A stretch of DNA of 64,000 nucleotides from an uncultured Pelagibacteraceae bacterium. Its GTDB lineage: Bacteria; Pseudomonadota; Alphaproteobacteria; Pelagibacterales; Pelagibacteraceae. The position numbers were made by a program, and so were the translations under genes. This document shows positions 20,007 through 28,813 of the stretch, piece after piece. Each line of letters opens with the position of its first letter. The stretch's first letter is position 1. The DNA lies in assembly GCA_902614975.1 (NCBI GenBank), contig CACMND010000001.1:1-64000 (forward strand), in the 5' to 3' direction. Under the pieces are notes generated by a model that was given only the letters and a program-made list of their open reading frames with translations, was not told where the DNA came from and ran no database searches.

Positions 20007-20555
20007 TTATTTAAATATATCTGCACCTCTTGTCATAGCTACGGCTCCGGTTCTTGAAACACTCACCAATCCAAATTTTTTTAAATCTTTTGACATTTTG
20101 TCTATTTCTCGTCTTAAAGCTGTTATTTGAATAACATTCGATTTTTTTGTTTTGTCTAATAATACTGGATTATATTTTTTACAAGCTTTCAATGCACCTT
20201 CTAATTTATTATTTGGACCGACAATTTTGAATAACGCCATCTCCTTAAAAATGACTGCTTTATCTTCTCTTTTAAAATCTGCAACTTTATGAACAGGCAC
20301 AAGTTTTCTTAATTGGAGTTTAATTTGATTAACAACTTGTGGTGTTCCTGTAGTTACAATAGTTATCCTTGATATCTTTAACTTTTCATCAACTTGGGCT
20401 ACAGCCAAAGACTCGATGTTATAACCCCTACCTGAAAACAAACCAACAACTCTAGCCAACACACCAGCTTCATTATCTACCCAAACGACTATTATATGTG
20501 TATCAAATTTCTCTTTTTTATTTGAAAAACTATACGCTGATTTTGAATTCGGCAT
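20007..20555 (-). CDS. ilvH: acetolactate synthase small (regulatory) subunit
   Basis: This 182-residue protein has an N-terminal ACT domain (VWVDNEAGVLARVVGLFSGR, about 23-42, typical of the valine-binding regulatory subunit) and the conserved C-terminal half. It stimulates IlvB and confers valine feedback. The ilvB stop and ilvH start share base 20555, indicating coupled translation and stoichiometric production. A conserved RGYNIESLAVAQ segment supports the family. Confidence 0.95.
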   Translation of the reverse strand: MPNSKSAYSFSNKKEKFDTHIIVVWVDNEAGVLARVVGLFSGRGYNIESLAVAQVDEKLKISRITIVTTGTPQVVNQIKLQLRKLVPVHKVADFKREDKAVIFKEMALFKIVGPNNKLEGALKACKKYNPVLLDKTKKSNVIQITALRREIDKMSKDLKKFGLVSVSRTGAVAMTRGADIFK

Positions 20556-22321
20556 TAAACTAAGGACTTACCTTTGCCAGTAATCTTCTTACTTTCTTGA
20601 TCTTTAGGTCCTAAAATCATCTGATTATGAGGCTTTCCCGATGGTATCATTGGAAAACAATTTTCTACTTTATCTACCATACAATCAAATATTACAGGTC
20701 TGTCTGTATTCAACATTTGAATAATTTTATCGTCTAACTCTTCTGGTGTTTTTGCTCTTATACCAACACAGTTATATGCTTCTGCTAATTTAACAAAATC
20801 TGGTAGAGCAGCAGTATAACTCTCGGAATAGTTTTTATCATGTAGAAGTTCTTGCCATTGTCTTACCATGCCCATGTATTGATTATTCAATATAAATATT
20901 TTAATTGGAAGATTATATTGTACGGCTGTAGACATTTCCTGTATTGTCATTAATACTGAAGCCTCTCCCGCAATATCAATAACTAATTTTTTTGGATGAG
21001 CGACTTGTACACCCACTGCTGCTGGTAAACCATATCCCATAGTACCTAAACCACCAGATGTCATCCAACGATTTGGTTTGTTAAATTTATAATGTTGTGC
21101 AGCCCACATCTGATGTTGTCCTACTTCAGTTGTGATATAGGAGTCTTTATCTTTGGTTAATTCATATAATCTTTCAATGGCGTACTGAGGTTTTATAGTC
21201 TCTTCGCTTCCAATATAATCTAGCGATCTAACTGATCTCCATTTTTGAATTTTTTCCCACCACTTAGAAGTCTTTTGCTTATTTGATTTTAGGAATTTAG
21301 ATTTTTTTTGTTTTAAACTTTTTAAAGTAGATGAAAGAACGGTTTTTACATCTCCTACAATAGCCAAATCAACTTTAACATTTTTATTAATTGATGATGG
21401 ATCTATATCAATGTGAACTTTTTTTGATTTTGGTGAAAATTCATCTATTTTTCCTGTTATCCTATCATCAAAACGTGCCCCAATATTAATCATCAAATCA
21501 CAATCATGCATCGCATTATTCGCTTCATAAGTTCCATGCATACCCAACATTCCTAAAAATTGATTATCATCACCAGGGAAGGATCCTAATCCCTGTAAAG
21601 TTGATGTAATAGGAAAACCTGTTGCATAAACAAGTTCTCTTAAAAGTTCACTAGCTTTAGGTCCAGAATTAATCACTCCACCACCTGTATAAAAAATAGG
21701 TTTTGAAGATTTACTCATTAAATCAATTAATTTATCAATGCTATTTTGATTAAATTGGTTGTGAGATTTACCATTAAGCTTTTTTTCTTTTTTTGGTTTG
21801 CTGTATTTTGTTTTTTGAAATTGAATATCTTTTGGAATATCGACTAAGACTGGTCCTGGTCTACCTGTAGTTGCTACTTCAAATGCTTTATGTATTGTCT
21901 CAGCTAAATCATTTATATCTTTGACTAGCCAATTATGTTTTGTACAAGGCCTGGTTATTCCAGTTGTATCACATTCTTGAAATGCATCTGTACCAATTAA
22001 ATGAGTTGGAACTTGTCCAGAAATACAAACTAATGGAATTGAGTCCATATATGCATCAGTCAAAGCTGTAACTACATTTGTTGCGCCTGGTCCTGAGGTT
22101 ACTAAAATAACACCTGGTTTACCGGATGATCTTGCATAACCTTCTGCGGCATGACCTGCACCTTGTTCGTGTCTCACCAATACATGTTTGATTGACTTAA
22201 AATTTTGTAATTCGTCATAAATTGGAAGCACGGCACCCCCTGGATAACCGAAAATATGATCAACATTTTGATCTTCCATACACTTAAATACAATTTCAGC
22301 GCCTGAGTATAATTTTGACAT
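20555..22321 (-). CDS. ilvB: acetolactate synthase large (catalytic) subunit
   Basis: This 588-residue thiamine diphosphate enzyme begins the valine, leucine and isoleucine pathways. Visible features are FGYPGGAVLPIYDEL and VRHEQGAGHAAEGYAR (the catalytic Glu of the thiamine-binding half), TSGPGATNVVTALTDAY, and the C-terminal ThDP motif GEASVLMTIQEMSTAVQYNLP with NNQYMGMVRQWQ. It starts 41 bases downstream of miaA on the same strand and is coupled to ilvH. Confidence 0.96.
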   Translation of the reverse strand: MSKLYSGAEIVFKCMEDQNVDHIFGYPGGAVLPIYDELQNFKSIKHVLVRHEQGAGHAAEGYARSSGKPGVILVTSGPGATNVVTALTDAYMDSIPLVCISGQVPTHLIGTDAFQECDTTGITRPCTKHNWLVKDINDLAETIHKAFEVATTGRPGPVLVDIPKDIQFQKTKYSKPKKEKKLNGKSHNQFNQNSIDKLIDLMSKSSKPIFYTGGGVINSGPKASELLRELVYATGFPITSTLQGLGSFPGDDNQFLGMLGMHGTYEANNAMHDCDLMINIGARFDDRITGKIDEFSPKSKKVHIDIDPSSINKNVKVDLAIVGDVKTVLSSTLKSLKQKKSKFLKSNKQKTSKWWEKIQKWRSVRSLDYIGSEETIKPQYAIERLYELTKDKDSYITTEVGQHQMWAAQHYKFNKPNRWMTSGGLGTMGYGLPAAVGVQVAHPKKLVIDIAGEASVLMTIQEMSTAVQYNLPIKIFILNNQYMGMVRQWQELLHDKNYSESYTAALPDFVKLAEAYNCVGIRAKTPEELDDKIIQMLNTDRPVIFDCMVDKVENCFPMIPSGKPHNQMILGPKDQESKKITGKGKSLV

Positions 22322-22362
22322 TCAGACAATCTAGCTGAAGTTGTGCTTATAGGTCAAGCAAT

Positions 22363-23283
22363 CTATGCTGATTTAGGAAATTTTTTTAAAAATGATTCAA
22401 GTCTATCAAATTTTATTTTATGCCAATCAGACATTTGTCCTCTTGCCCAAGTAGACTGTCTCTTGGCATATTGCCTTGTTTTTATTGATATTTTTTCTTT
22501 AAGTTGGCTGAGATCTATTCTTTTGTCTAAATACTCTTTAATTTCACTTAGACCAATAACTTTATTAGATGATAAATCTTTCTTTACTCTTAATTTATAA
22601 AATCTCTCAGCCTCTTTAATTGCTCCATCTTTCAACATTTCATTTGTTCTTAAGGAAATTCTCTCAATTAATTTATCTCTGGGATAATCAATATGTAACT
22701 TTATGAAATTGTCTTGATTAAAATCTGAGTAAGTTTCAGTATACCAATCAAACAAAGATTTATTTGTAAACTTTTTTACTTCGTAAGCTCTTATTGATCT
22801 CTGAGTATCATTTTTGTTAATTTTTTTTTTGCAAAGTGGGTCTAGTTTAATAAGCTCAGAATAAAATTTAATTTGTCCTATTTTTGATTGTTTTTTTCTT
22901 ATTCTATTTCGAATAATAAGTGGAATATCAGGAATATTAACTATACCTTCAATAAGTGCTTTAAAATACAAGCCAGTACCACCAATAAGAATTGGAATTT
23001 TATTCTTTTTCTTGATATTTTTAATTTTTTTCTTGGCATCCTTAAGCCAATTTCCTGTAGAATAATTATCATTCACACTTTTAAATCCATATAAATGATG
23101 TTTTATATTTTTTAAATCATTTCGCTGTGGTCTTGCTGTAAGAATTTTAAATTCTTTAAAGATTTGCATACTATCTGCATTTATAACTTCTCCATTTATT
23201 TTTTTTGCAAGCTTTATACCAAATTTTGATTTTCCAGATGCTGTTGGTCCTGAAATAAGAATTATTTTGGACTTTAAGTCCAT
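22363..23283 (-). CDS. miaA: tRNA dimethylallyltransferase
   Basis: This 306-residue enzyme adds the dimethylallyl group to A37 of tRNAs reading codons that start with U. The P-loop is GPTASGKSKFG (about 13-23), the DSMQ segment (INADSMQIFKEF) and IGGTGLYFKAL are typical, and TRQYAKRQSTWARGQ lies near the C-terminus. The substrate allyl donor comes from the isoprenoid pathway, whose genes dxs and ispA are also in this window. The stop of degP overlaps the miaA start at base 23283. Confidence 0.95.
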   Translation of the reverse strand: MDLKSKIILISGPTASGKSKFGIKLAKKINGEVINADSMQIFKEFKILTARPQRNDLKNIKHHLYGFKSVNDNYSTGNWLKDAKKKIKNIKKKNKIPILIGGTGLYFKALIEGIVNIPDIPLIIRNRIRKKQSKIGQIKFYSELIKLDPLCKKKINKNDTQRSIRAYEVKKFTNKSLFDWYTETYSDFNQDNFIKLHIDYPRDKLIERISLRTNEMLKDGAIKEAERFYKLRVKKDLSSNKVIGLSEIKEYLDKRIDLSQLKEKISIKTRQYAKRQSTWARGQMSDWHKIKFDRLESFLKKFPKSA

Positions 23284-24686
23284 TAGTTTAGTTTGACACC
23301 AATATATCTTCTTTGGTTATTATTATTGTAAATTGCGATAAGTAAACTTTTATCATTACTTTTTAGAGCTAATTTTACTATGTTATCTAGATCTCCAATA
23401 GTGTTGATCTTCTTCTTTTGTGCTTCAACAATAATGTTATTAACTTGAAGATAATTGACTGGGCTATCTTTATCGATTTCTGTGATAACTAATCCTGTTG
23501 TATTTTTAGGTAGATTTCTTTCTTTAATATCATCTTTATCTAACAGTCTCACTTTTATTTTTAAGCCCTCAATTGTGTCTTCTTTTGGTTTTTCAGTTAC
23601 TAATCCTTGAGATTTAAAGTCTTCTGACGTCTCCAATCTTCCGAGTATAATTTCTTTTGTTATTTCACGTTTATTTCTCCACACTCTGATTTTTACTTTT
23701 TTTCCAACTTCAGTTTCTGCAACTATTCTCGGAAGTTCACTCATTTCATTAATTTTTTTGCCATCAAATTCTAATATTATATCTCCAGCTTTAATTCCTC
23801 CCTTATCTGAAGGGCTATTTTCAGCTACACTTGCAACAAGTGCTCCTCTTGGTTCATCTAATTTTTCTACATCTGCAATATCTTTTGTTACAGTTTGGAT
23901 TCTTACACCTAACCACCCTCTTTTAGTTTCACCAAATTCGATTAATTGATTAATTACTCTTTGAGCACTATTAGAAGGAATTGCAAAACCAATTCCAATT
24001 GAACCTGATTGACCTAATATTGCAGTATTAATTCCAACAACATCTCCATTCATATTAAACAATGGACCTCCTGAATTTCCTTGATTTATAGATGCATCAG
24101 TTTGTATATAGTCTTCGTATCTAGAGAGACCAATACTTCTATTTCTAGCTGAAATTATTCCTGCAGTAACTGTTCCTCCTAAGCCAAATGGATTCCCAAT
24201 TGCAATAACCCAATCACCAATTCTTGCTGTATCAGAGTCTCCAAATTTCACTGGAGTAAATTTCTGATCTGACTCTATTTGAAGAACGGCCAAATCCATT
24301 CCGGGATCAGCTCCAATTACTTTTGCCTTAATATTTTTTTCACCATTAACTCTCACAAAAACATCTTCTGCACCCTGTATCACGTGGTTATTAGTAATAA
24401 CAATTCCATTTTCATCTATTATGAAGCCAGATCCAAGCGCACTTGTCTGTCTTTTTTGAGGTGTTCCATAATCTTTGAACATATCTTCAAAAGGAGACCC
24501 TGGAGGAAATTCAAATGGAAATGGATTAGATCTTGTTGTTACAGTTGTTGTAGTTGAGATATTTACTACTGATGGCATTAGTTTTTCAGCTAGATCTGCA
24601 AAAGACGCAGGCATATTTGCAGCTTTAGTAGTATTTTGAATATTAATTGAAAATAATATTAGTAATAATATCTTTATGAATTTCAT
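23283..24686 (-). CDS. degP: DegP/HtrA-type periplasmic serine protease (Do family)
   Basis: This is a secreted trypsin-like protease/chaperone of about 467 residues. A signal peptide (to about TKA) precedes the protease domain with His101 (TNNHVIQ), Asp131 (GMDLAVL) and Ser205 (NQGNSGGPLF). PDZ1 is around 245-345 and a second, more divergent PDZ is at about 375-460. The start at 24686 was preferred because its ATG overlaps the upstream stop as ATGA and is followed directly by the signal peptide; a frame extension 5 codons upstream exists. It acts in envelope protein quality control, with hflK/hflC just upstream. Confidence 0.93.
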   Translation of the reverse strand: MKFIKILLLILFSINIQNTTKAANMPASFADLAEKLMPSVVNISTTTTVTTRSNPFPFEFPPGSPFEDMFKDYGTPQKRQTSALGSGFIIDENGIVITNNHVIQGAEDVFVRVNGEKNIKAKVIGADPGMDLAVLQIESDQKFTPVKFGDSDTARIGDWVIAIGNPFGLGGTVTAGIISARNRSIGLSRYEDYIQTDASINQGNSGGPLFNMNGDVVGINTAILGQSGSIGIGFAIPSNSAQRVINQLIEFGETKRGWLGVRIQTVTKDIADVEKLDEPRGALVASVAENSPSDKGGIKAGDIILEFDGKKINEMSELPRIVAETEVGKKVKIRVWRNKREITKEIILGRLETSEDFKSQGLVTEKPKEDTIEGLKIKVRLLDKDDIKERNLPKNTTGLVITEIDKDSPVNYLQVNNIIVEAQKKKINTIGDLDNIVKLALKSNDKSLLIAIYNNNNQRRYIGVKLN

Positions 24687-24868
24687 CTTTTTAAGTACCA
24701 AATAATAAAAAATCCAATCACTGCAAATACTAATCCACCAGTTCTGAGTTGATTATCAGTGGCTTCTTTTAATTTCATTATCATATTTTTCATTTTTGAT
24801 GGAAATATGGCGTAAAGAATACCTTCAATAAAAAGGAATAGACCAAATGCGATGATCAATTCTCTCAT
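24683..24868 (-). CDS. DUF2065 small inner-membrane protein
   Basis: This 61-residue protein has two predicted membrane helices: IIAFGLFLFIEGILYAIFP at about 5-23 and TGGLVFAVIGFFIIWYL at about 43-59. The layout and the position between hflC and degP match the DUF2065 (YjeT-like) family. Its function is unknown; its neighbours suggest a link to membrane protein quality control. It ends in an ATGA overlap with degP and starts 5 bases after the hflC stop. Confidence 0.8.
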   Translation of the reverse strand: MRELIIAFGLFLFIEGILYAIFPSKMKNMIMKLKEATDNQLRTGGLVFAVIGFFIIWYLKR

Positions 24869-24873
24869 GAAAT

Positions 24874-25743
24874 TTACTCTACTCTTTGATCAATATTTCC
24901 GAAAAATTTAAAAAATTCACTATCCGGTGAAAGTATCATTGAAGTTTCACCACCGATTAAAGCTTTTTGGTATGCTTGCATAGCTCTATAAAATGCGAAA
25001 AATTCAGGATCTTGTCCAAATGCGTCAGCGAAAATTTTATTCTTAAGACCATCACCTTCACCCTTCATAATCTCAGATTTTTTTTGTGCATCAGCAAGTA
25101 TAACAGTTACTTCTTTATCAGCAGTTGAAGTGATTGTTACTGCCATCTCTGCACCTTTCGCTCTAAATTCTTTTGCTTCTCTTTCCCTTTCAGTTTGCAT
25201 TCTTCTAAAAATTGCATCACTGTTTGCTTGGGGAAGGTCTGCTCTTTTAATTCTTACATCAACAATACTAATGCCAAAATTTTCTGCTTCATTATTTACG
25301 CCTTCCTGAATTAAAGACATTTGTTTTGTTCTATCTTCTGATAAAAGTGTTTGCAGTTCTTGCTGACCAAGCACGTTTCTTATTCTTGAATTTATAATTG
25401 TTGCTAATCTTGATCTTGCAACTCTTTCATTTCCAACAGATATATAAAATTTAAGAGGGTCAATTATTTGAAACCTTGCAAATGCATCTACAATAAGTCT
25501 TTTTTGATCCGATGCAATTACTTCTTCCGGTGGTGTATCAAGATTTAAGATTCTTTTATCTAAGAATACGACGTTTTGTATGAATGGAATCTTAAAATTG
25601 ATACCAGGTTTTGATATAATTCTTTTAGGATCTCCAAATTGAAGAACAATAGCTTGGTTTACTTCTTTTACAATAAATACTGAAAAGTATATTGTTGCTG
25701 CAATAAGAATAATTATTGGTAGTAAAAATTTTCCAGCTTTCAT
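24874..25743 (-). CDS. hflC: HflC, SPFH-family regulator of FtsH
   Basis: This 289-residue protein has one N-terminal membrane helix (about 7-24), an SPFH/Band 7 domain (about 22-190) and a helical region. Signatures include NQAIVLQFGDPKRIISKPG and the ERVARSRLATIINSRIRN region, with REREAKEFRAKGAE near 190. With HflK it forms a large periplasmic cage around the FtsH protease in the inner membrane. It is translated directly after hflK. ftsH itself is about 30 kb away in this window. Confidence 0.94.
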   Translation of the reverse strand: MKAGKFLLPIIILIAATIYFSVFIVKEVNQAIVLQFGDPKRIISKPGINFKIPFIQNVVFLDKRILNLDTPPEEVIASDQKRLIVDAFARFQIIDPLKFYISVGNERVARSRLATIINSRIRNVLGQQELQTLLSEDRTKQMSLIQEGVNNEAENFGISIVDVRIKRADLPQANSDAIFRRMQTEREREAKEFRAKGAEMAVTITSTADKEVTVILADAQKKSEIMKGEGDGLKNKIFADAFGQDPEFFAFYRAMQAYQKALIGGETSMILSPDSEFFKFFGNIDQRVE

Positions 25744-25744
25744 T

Positions 25745-26836
25745 TTAATTAGTCCCTGTTTTTAACTCTTGCAAAGGTAAATATGGTACTACTCCTTCAC
25801 CTGAATTTTTGTCGATTATTATTTTATTAATATCAGCCAATACTTCTTCCATAGTCTCAAGATACATTCTTTCTTGAGTTACTTTTTTGGCTTTTGCATA
25901 CTCATTATATATTGATAAAAACCTACTAGCTTCACCTTCTGCCTTAGCAACAACTTCTTTTTTATAAGCTTCTGCTGCTTGAAGAATTTTTGCAGCCTCC
26001 CCACGTGCTCTTGGAATTACATCGTTAGCATATGCTTCTGCTTCATTCTTAGATCTTTCCATATCCGCTCTAGCTGCTTGGACATCTCTAAATGCATCGA
26101 TAACTTGATCTGGTGGATCAGCTTTTTGGGTTTGAACTTGTGTAATTTGAATTCCACTTGTGTATTCATCTAAAATTTCTTGAATTATTTCTTGAGTGTC
26201 AGCTTCTATAAGAGATCTACCTTCTGTAAGAATTGGTTGAATATCAGATCGTGCAATAACCTCTCTCATTGCGGTTTCTGCAGCAGCTTTTACAGTTCCT
26301 TCTGGATCTTGAATTTTAAATAAAAAATTACCTGCATCTTTAATTACCCAAAATACTGAAAAATCTATATTAACTATGTTTTCATCACCTGTTAACATCA
26401 GACTTTCTTCTGGAACGTCCGCAACTCCACCTGAGGAAAATCCACTGTCTCTTTCTGACCTAAATCCAATATCCATTCGATTAACTTTCGTAACTTTAGG
26501 GGTTAATACATTTTCTATTGGAAAAGGAAGATGATAATTTAATCCAGGTTGAGTAGTTTTAACAAATTTTCCAAATCTTAATACAACACCTTGTTCATCA
26601 GGTAAAACTCTATAAAGACCACTTAAAGTCCAAACAATTAGAAGAATTATAAGTCCAATTATTATTGGCTTAGCACCACCTTTACCACTGCCCAAGAATC
26701 TATTTATAATTGATTGTAGTTTACTTATAACTTCATCAATATTTGGAGGAGTAGGACCTTTTCTAAATCCACCATTCCCACTACCGCCTCCTCCAGGCGG
26801 AGTTCCCCACGGGCTTTGATTTCTAAAATCACTCAT
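25745..26836 (-). CDS. hflK: HflK, SPFH-family regulator of FtsH
   Basis: This 363-residue protein has a Gly/Pro-rich N-terminus (SPWGTPPGGGGSGNGGF), a single membrane helix (about 57-74) and an SPFH domain (DEQGVVLRFGKFVKTTQPGL, about 77-96 onward). A long helix with DVQAARADMERSKNEAEAYA follows. It pairs with HflC one base downstream to form the FtsH-enclosing complex. It heads the long minus-strand run and has a candidate promoter in the divergent spacer. Confidence 0.95.
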   Translation of the reverse strand: MSDFRNQSPWGTPPGGGGSGNGGFRKGPTPPNIDEVISKLQSIINRFLGSGKGGAKPIIIGLIILLIVWTLSGLYRVLPDEQGVVLRFGKFVKTTQPGLNYHLPFPIENVLTPKVTKVNRMDIGFRSERDSGFSSGGVADVPEESLMLTGDENIVNIDFSVFWVIKDAGNFLFKIQDPEGTVKAAAETAMREVIARSDIQPILTEGRSLIEADTQEIIQEILDEYTSGIQITQVQTQKADPPDQVIDAFRDVQAARADMERSKNEAEAYANDVIPRARGEAAKILQAAEAYKKEVVAKAEGEASRFLSIYNEYAKAKKVTQERMYLETMEEVLADINKIIIDKNSGEGVVPYLPLQELKTGTN

Positions 26837-26848
26837 AATACGTCATTC

Positions 26849-26876
26849 TATATAGTGTCTTTATTATTAAAAACAA
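26849..26876 (-). promoter_or_regulatory. candidate promoter for hflK operon
   Basis: In the 54-base divergent spacer between hflK and the Mrp gene the minus strand reads TTGTTT (26876-26871), 16 bases, TATATA (26854-26849), followed by the hflK ATG at 26836. This is a plausible sigma70 promoter; it does not resemble a sigma32 promoter. Unverified. Confidence 0.35.
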
Positions 26877-26890
26877 GGTAATGGTAAATT

Positions 26891-27715
26891 ATGGACAATA
26901 AAAAAGTAGGTTTAAGTGACACAACAAAGGCAAAAACTGAGCCAAAAACCTTTAGAAGAAACCCTATTATTGGAACAAAGTTTACAATTGCAATCTCAAG
27001 TGCAAAAGGGGGAGTTGGAAAGTCAACATTTGCCTCGAATCTTGCCTTGGCATTAAAAAAAATGGATTTAAATGTTGGTTTGCTTGATGCAGATATATAT
27101 GGACCATCATTGCCAAAATTATTCTCGATAAATGAAAAGCCTGAAAGTGATGGGCAAAAATTAAAGCCAATTAAGAAGTATGGAATTCAATGTATGTCCA
27201 TAGGATTTTTAACAGAAGAGCAAACACCAATGATTTGGCGGGGTCCAATGGTAATTTCTGCTATAAAAACTTTTACACAAAAAGTTTTATGGGAAAATTT
27301 AGATTTTTTAATTGTTGATATGCCTCCAGGAACAGGAGATACACAACTAACTTTTGCTCAAGAAATAAACATGGATGGAGTAATAATTATATCTACTCCA
27401 CAAGAAATAGCGTTACAGGACGTTAAGCGTGGAATTAGGATGTTTGATAAACTTAAAGTAAAAATATTGGGGCTTATAGATAATATGAGTCACTTCGTTG
27501 GAGATGATGGAAAAAAGTACGCAATTTTTGGTGAAGGTGGAGTAAAAAAGACTGCTGAAGAATTTAAAAAAGATTTTTTAGGTGAAATACCGATTTATCC
27601 TGAAGTTGGCAAATTTGGTGATCAAGGAAAACCAATAGTTGAGGCTATACCTGATCATGAAATTTCAAAAATATATTTAAGTTTTGCAAGTAAAATTAAA
27701 ACTGAATTTCTTTAA
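26891..27715 (+). CDS. Mrp/ApbC-family P-loop ATPase lacking the usual CxxC
   Basis: This 274-residue protein has the deviant Walker A SSAKGGVGKST (36-46), switch region LLDADIYGPSLPKLF (64-78) and Walker B VDMPPGTGDTQL (142-153) of Mrp/ApbC/Nbp35-type iron-sulfur cluster carriers. It lacks the N-terminal MIP18/DUF59 domain of many bacterial homologues. In place of the conserved CxxC before IFGxGG it reads NMSHFVGDDGKKYAIFGEGG (198-217), with no cysteines there. The family role is [4Fe-4S] cluster transfer; a protein without these cysteines may not bind a cluster in the canonical way. It is divergent from hflK. Confidence 0.88.
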   Translation: MDNKKVGLSDTTKAKTEPKTFRRNPIIGTKFTIAISSAKGGVGKSTFASNLALALKKMDLNVGLLDADIYGPSLPKLFSINEKPESDGQKLKPIKKYGIQCMSIGFLTEEQTPMIWRGPMVISAIKTFTQKVLWENLDFLIVDMPPGTGDTQLTFAQEINMDGVIIISTPQEIALQDVKRGIRMFDKLKVKILGLIDNMSHFVGDDGKKYAIFGEGGVKKTAEEFKKDFLGEIPIYPEVGKFGDQGKPIVEAIPDHEISKIYLSFASKIKTEFL

Positions 27716-27724
27716 ATGTTTTAA

Positions 27725-28789
27725 ATGAGAAAAAATATATTTCTTTTTTCAACTACAATAATAATAACGATAATATTTTTAGAATATTTTTTAAGAGTAT
27801 TCTATCCCCAAAATCTAACTGGCTGGTATGCCGAAAGAGATCATAGCGGTATTAATATATTAAAAAATAATATTAATTATTTTCATAGAATTAATAATAG
27901 AAATATTCGATATACATTTGGAAATTTTCATAATCGAGATACTGATACTATCAATTTAAATAAAAAAAAAATACTAGTTCTTGGAGATTCATTTGCATTT
28001 GGTTGGCTTATAAATGATGAAGATACATACATTCATTTATTACAAAAAAAATTTGATGATTATTATTTTATCAATTCATCAGTGCCAGGATGGGGTTTGG
28101 CAGATCAAGTAAGATATATTGAAAATTATTGCAAAGAGATAAATCCAGAAAAAGTAATAATTATGCTAAATACAGACGATATTGTAAGAGCCTGGTTATC
28201 CTCTAGCTATAAAGTTCAAATTAAAGATCTCAAAAATTATAAGAATAATATTTTAATTGAGGGTAAAGCAAACCCTTTAAATTATAATTCAAGTTTCCAT
28301 CAAATTCCATTTTATAAATTTTTTATAAAAAATAGTCACTTAATGGTATTTACAAGACAAATAATTGTTGATTTTAAATATGGTAGATTAACTTTAAATA
28401 ATAAAGTCAAAACTAAAGATTATGTAAATGAAAAGTTTGACATACCCTCTCAATCTTTAGGTAAAGAAAATGATAAATCAATAATATTAGCCAAATTGCT
28501 TTATTTGAGACTAAAAAAACTAATAGAAGATTGTGATTCAAAACTTATTATAATTTATTCTGGTTGGTACAATTACAATTTGAATGATAAAAATCCAACT
28601 TTAATCTTTTTAAAAGAGGCTAAAATTTTTTTTGAAAATTACAATATAAAATACTATGATTTAACAGAAGAAATGAAAGATGTTCATGATAATTATAATA
28701 ATTACTTAATTCCTCATGATGGTCACCCAAATGAAAAAGGTCATAAAATAATAGCAGAAAAAATTATTGAAAATATTAAATTAAATTAA
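27725..28789 (+). CDS. SGNH/GDSL-type hydrolase-like protein with N-terminal membrane anchor
   Basis: This 354-residue protein has one N-terminal membrane segment (about 5-25). Block I is ILVLGDSFAFGWL with the nucleophile Ser89, and the C-terminal block is PHDGHPNEKGHKI (Asp332, His334). These fit the SGNH hydrolase fold, often an esterase or O-acetyl transfer enzyme acting on polysaccharides or lipids. It is convergent with the carbamoyltransferase gene and begins 9 bases after the Mrp gene. SGNH genes recur beside carbamoyltransferase/SxtJ clusters in other bacteria, so a shared pathway is likely. The substrate is unknown. Confidence 0.75.
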   Translation: MRKNIFLFSTTIIITIIFLEYFLRVFYPQNLTGWYAERDHSGINILKNNINYFHRINNRNIRYTFGNFHNRDTDTINLNKKKILVLGDSFAFGWLINDEDTYIHLLQKKFDDYYFINSSVPGWGLADQVRYIENYCKEINPEKVIIMLNTDDIVRAWLSSSYKVQIKDLKNYKNNILIEGKANPLNYNSSFHQIPFYKFFIKNSHLMVFTRQIIVDFKYGRLTLNNKVKTKDYVNEKFDIPSQSLGKENDKSIILAKLLYLRLKKLIEDCDSKLIIIYSGWYNYNLNDKNPTLIFLKEAKIFFENYNIKYYDLTEEMKDVHDNYNNYLIPHDGHPNEKGHKIIAEKIIENIKLN

Positions 28790-28813
28790 TTCATCATATA
28801 ATTTATCAATTTG

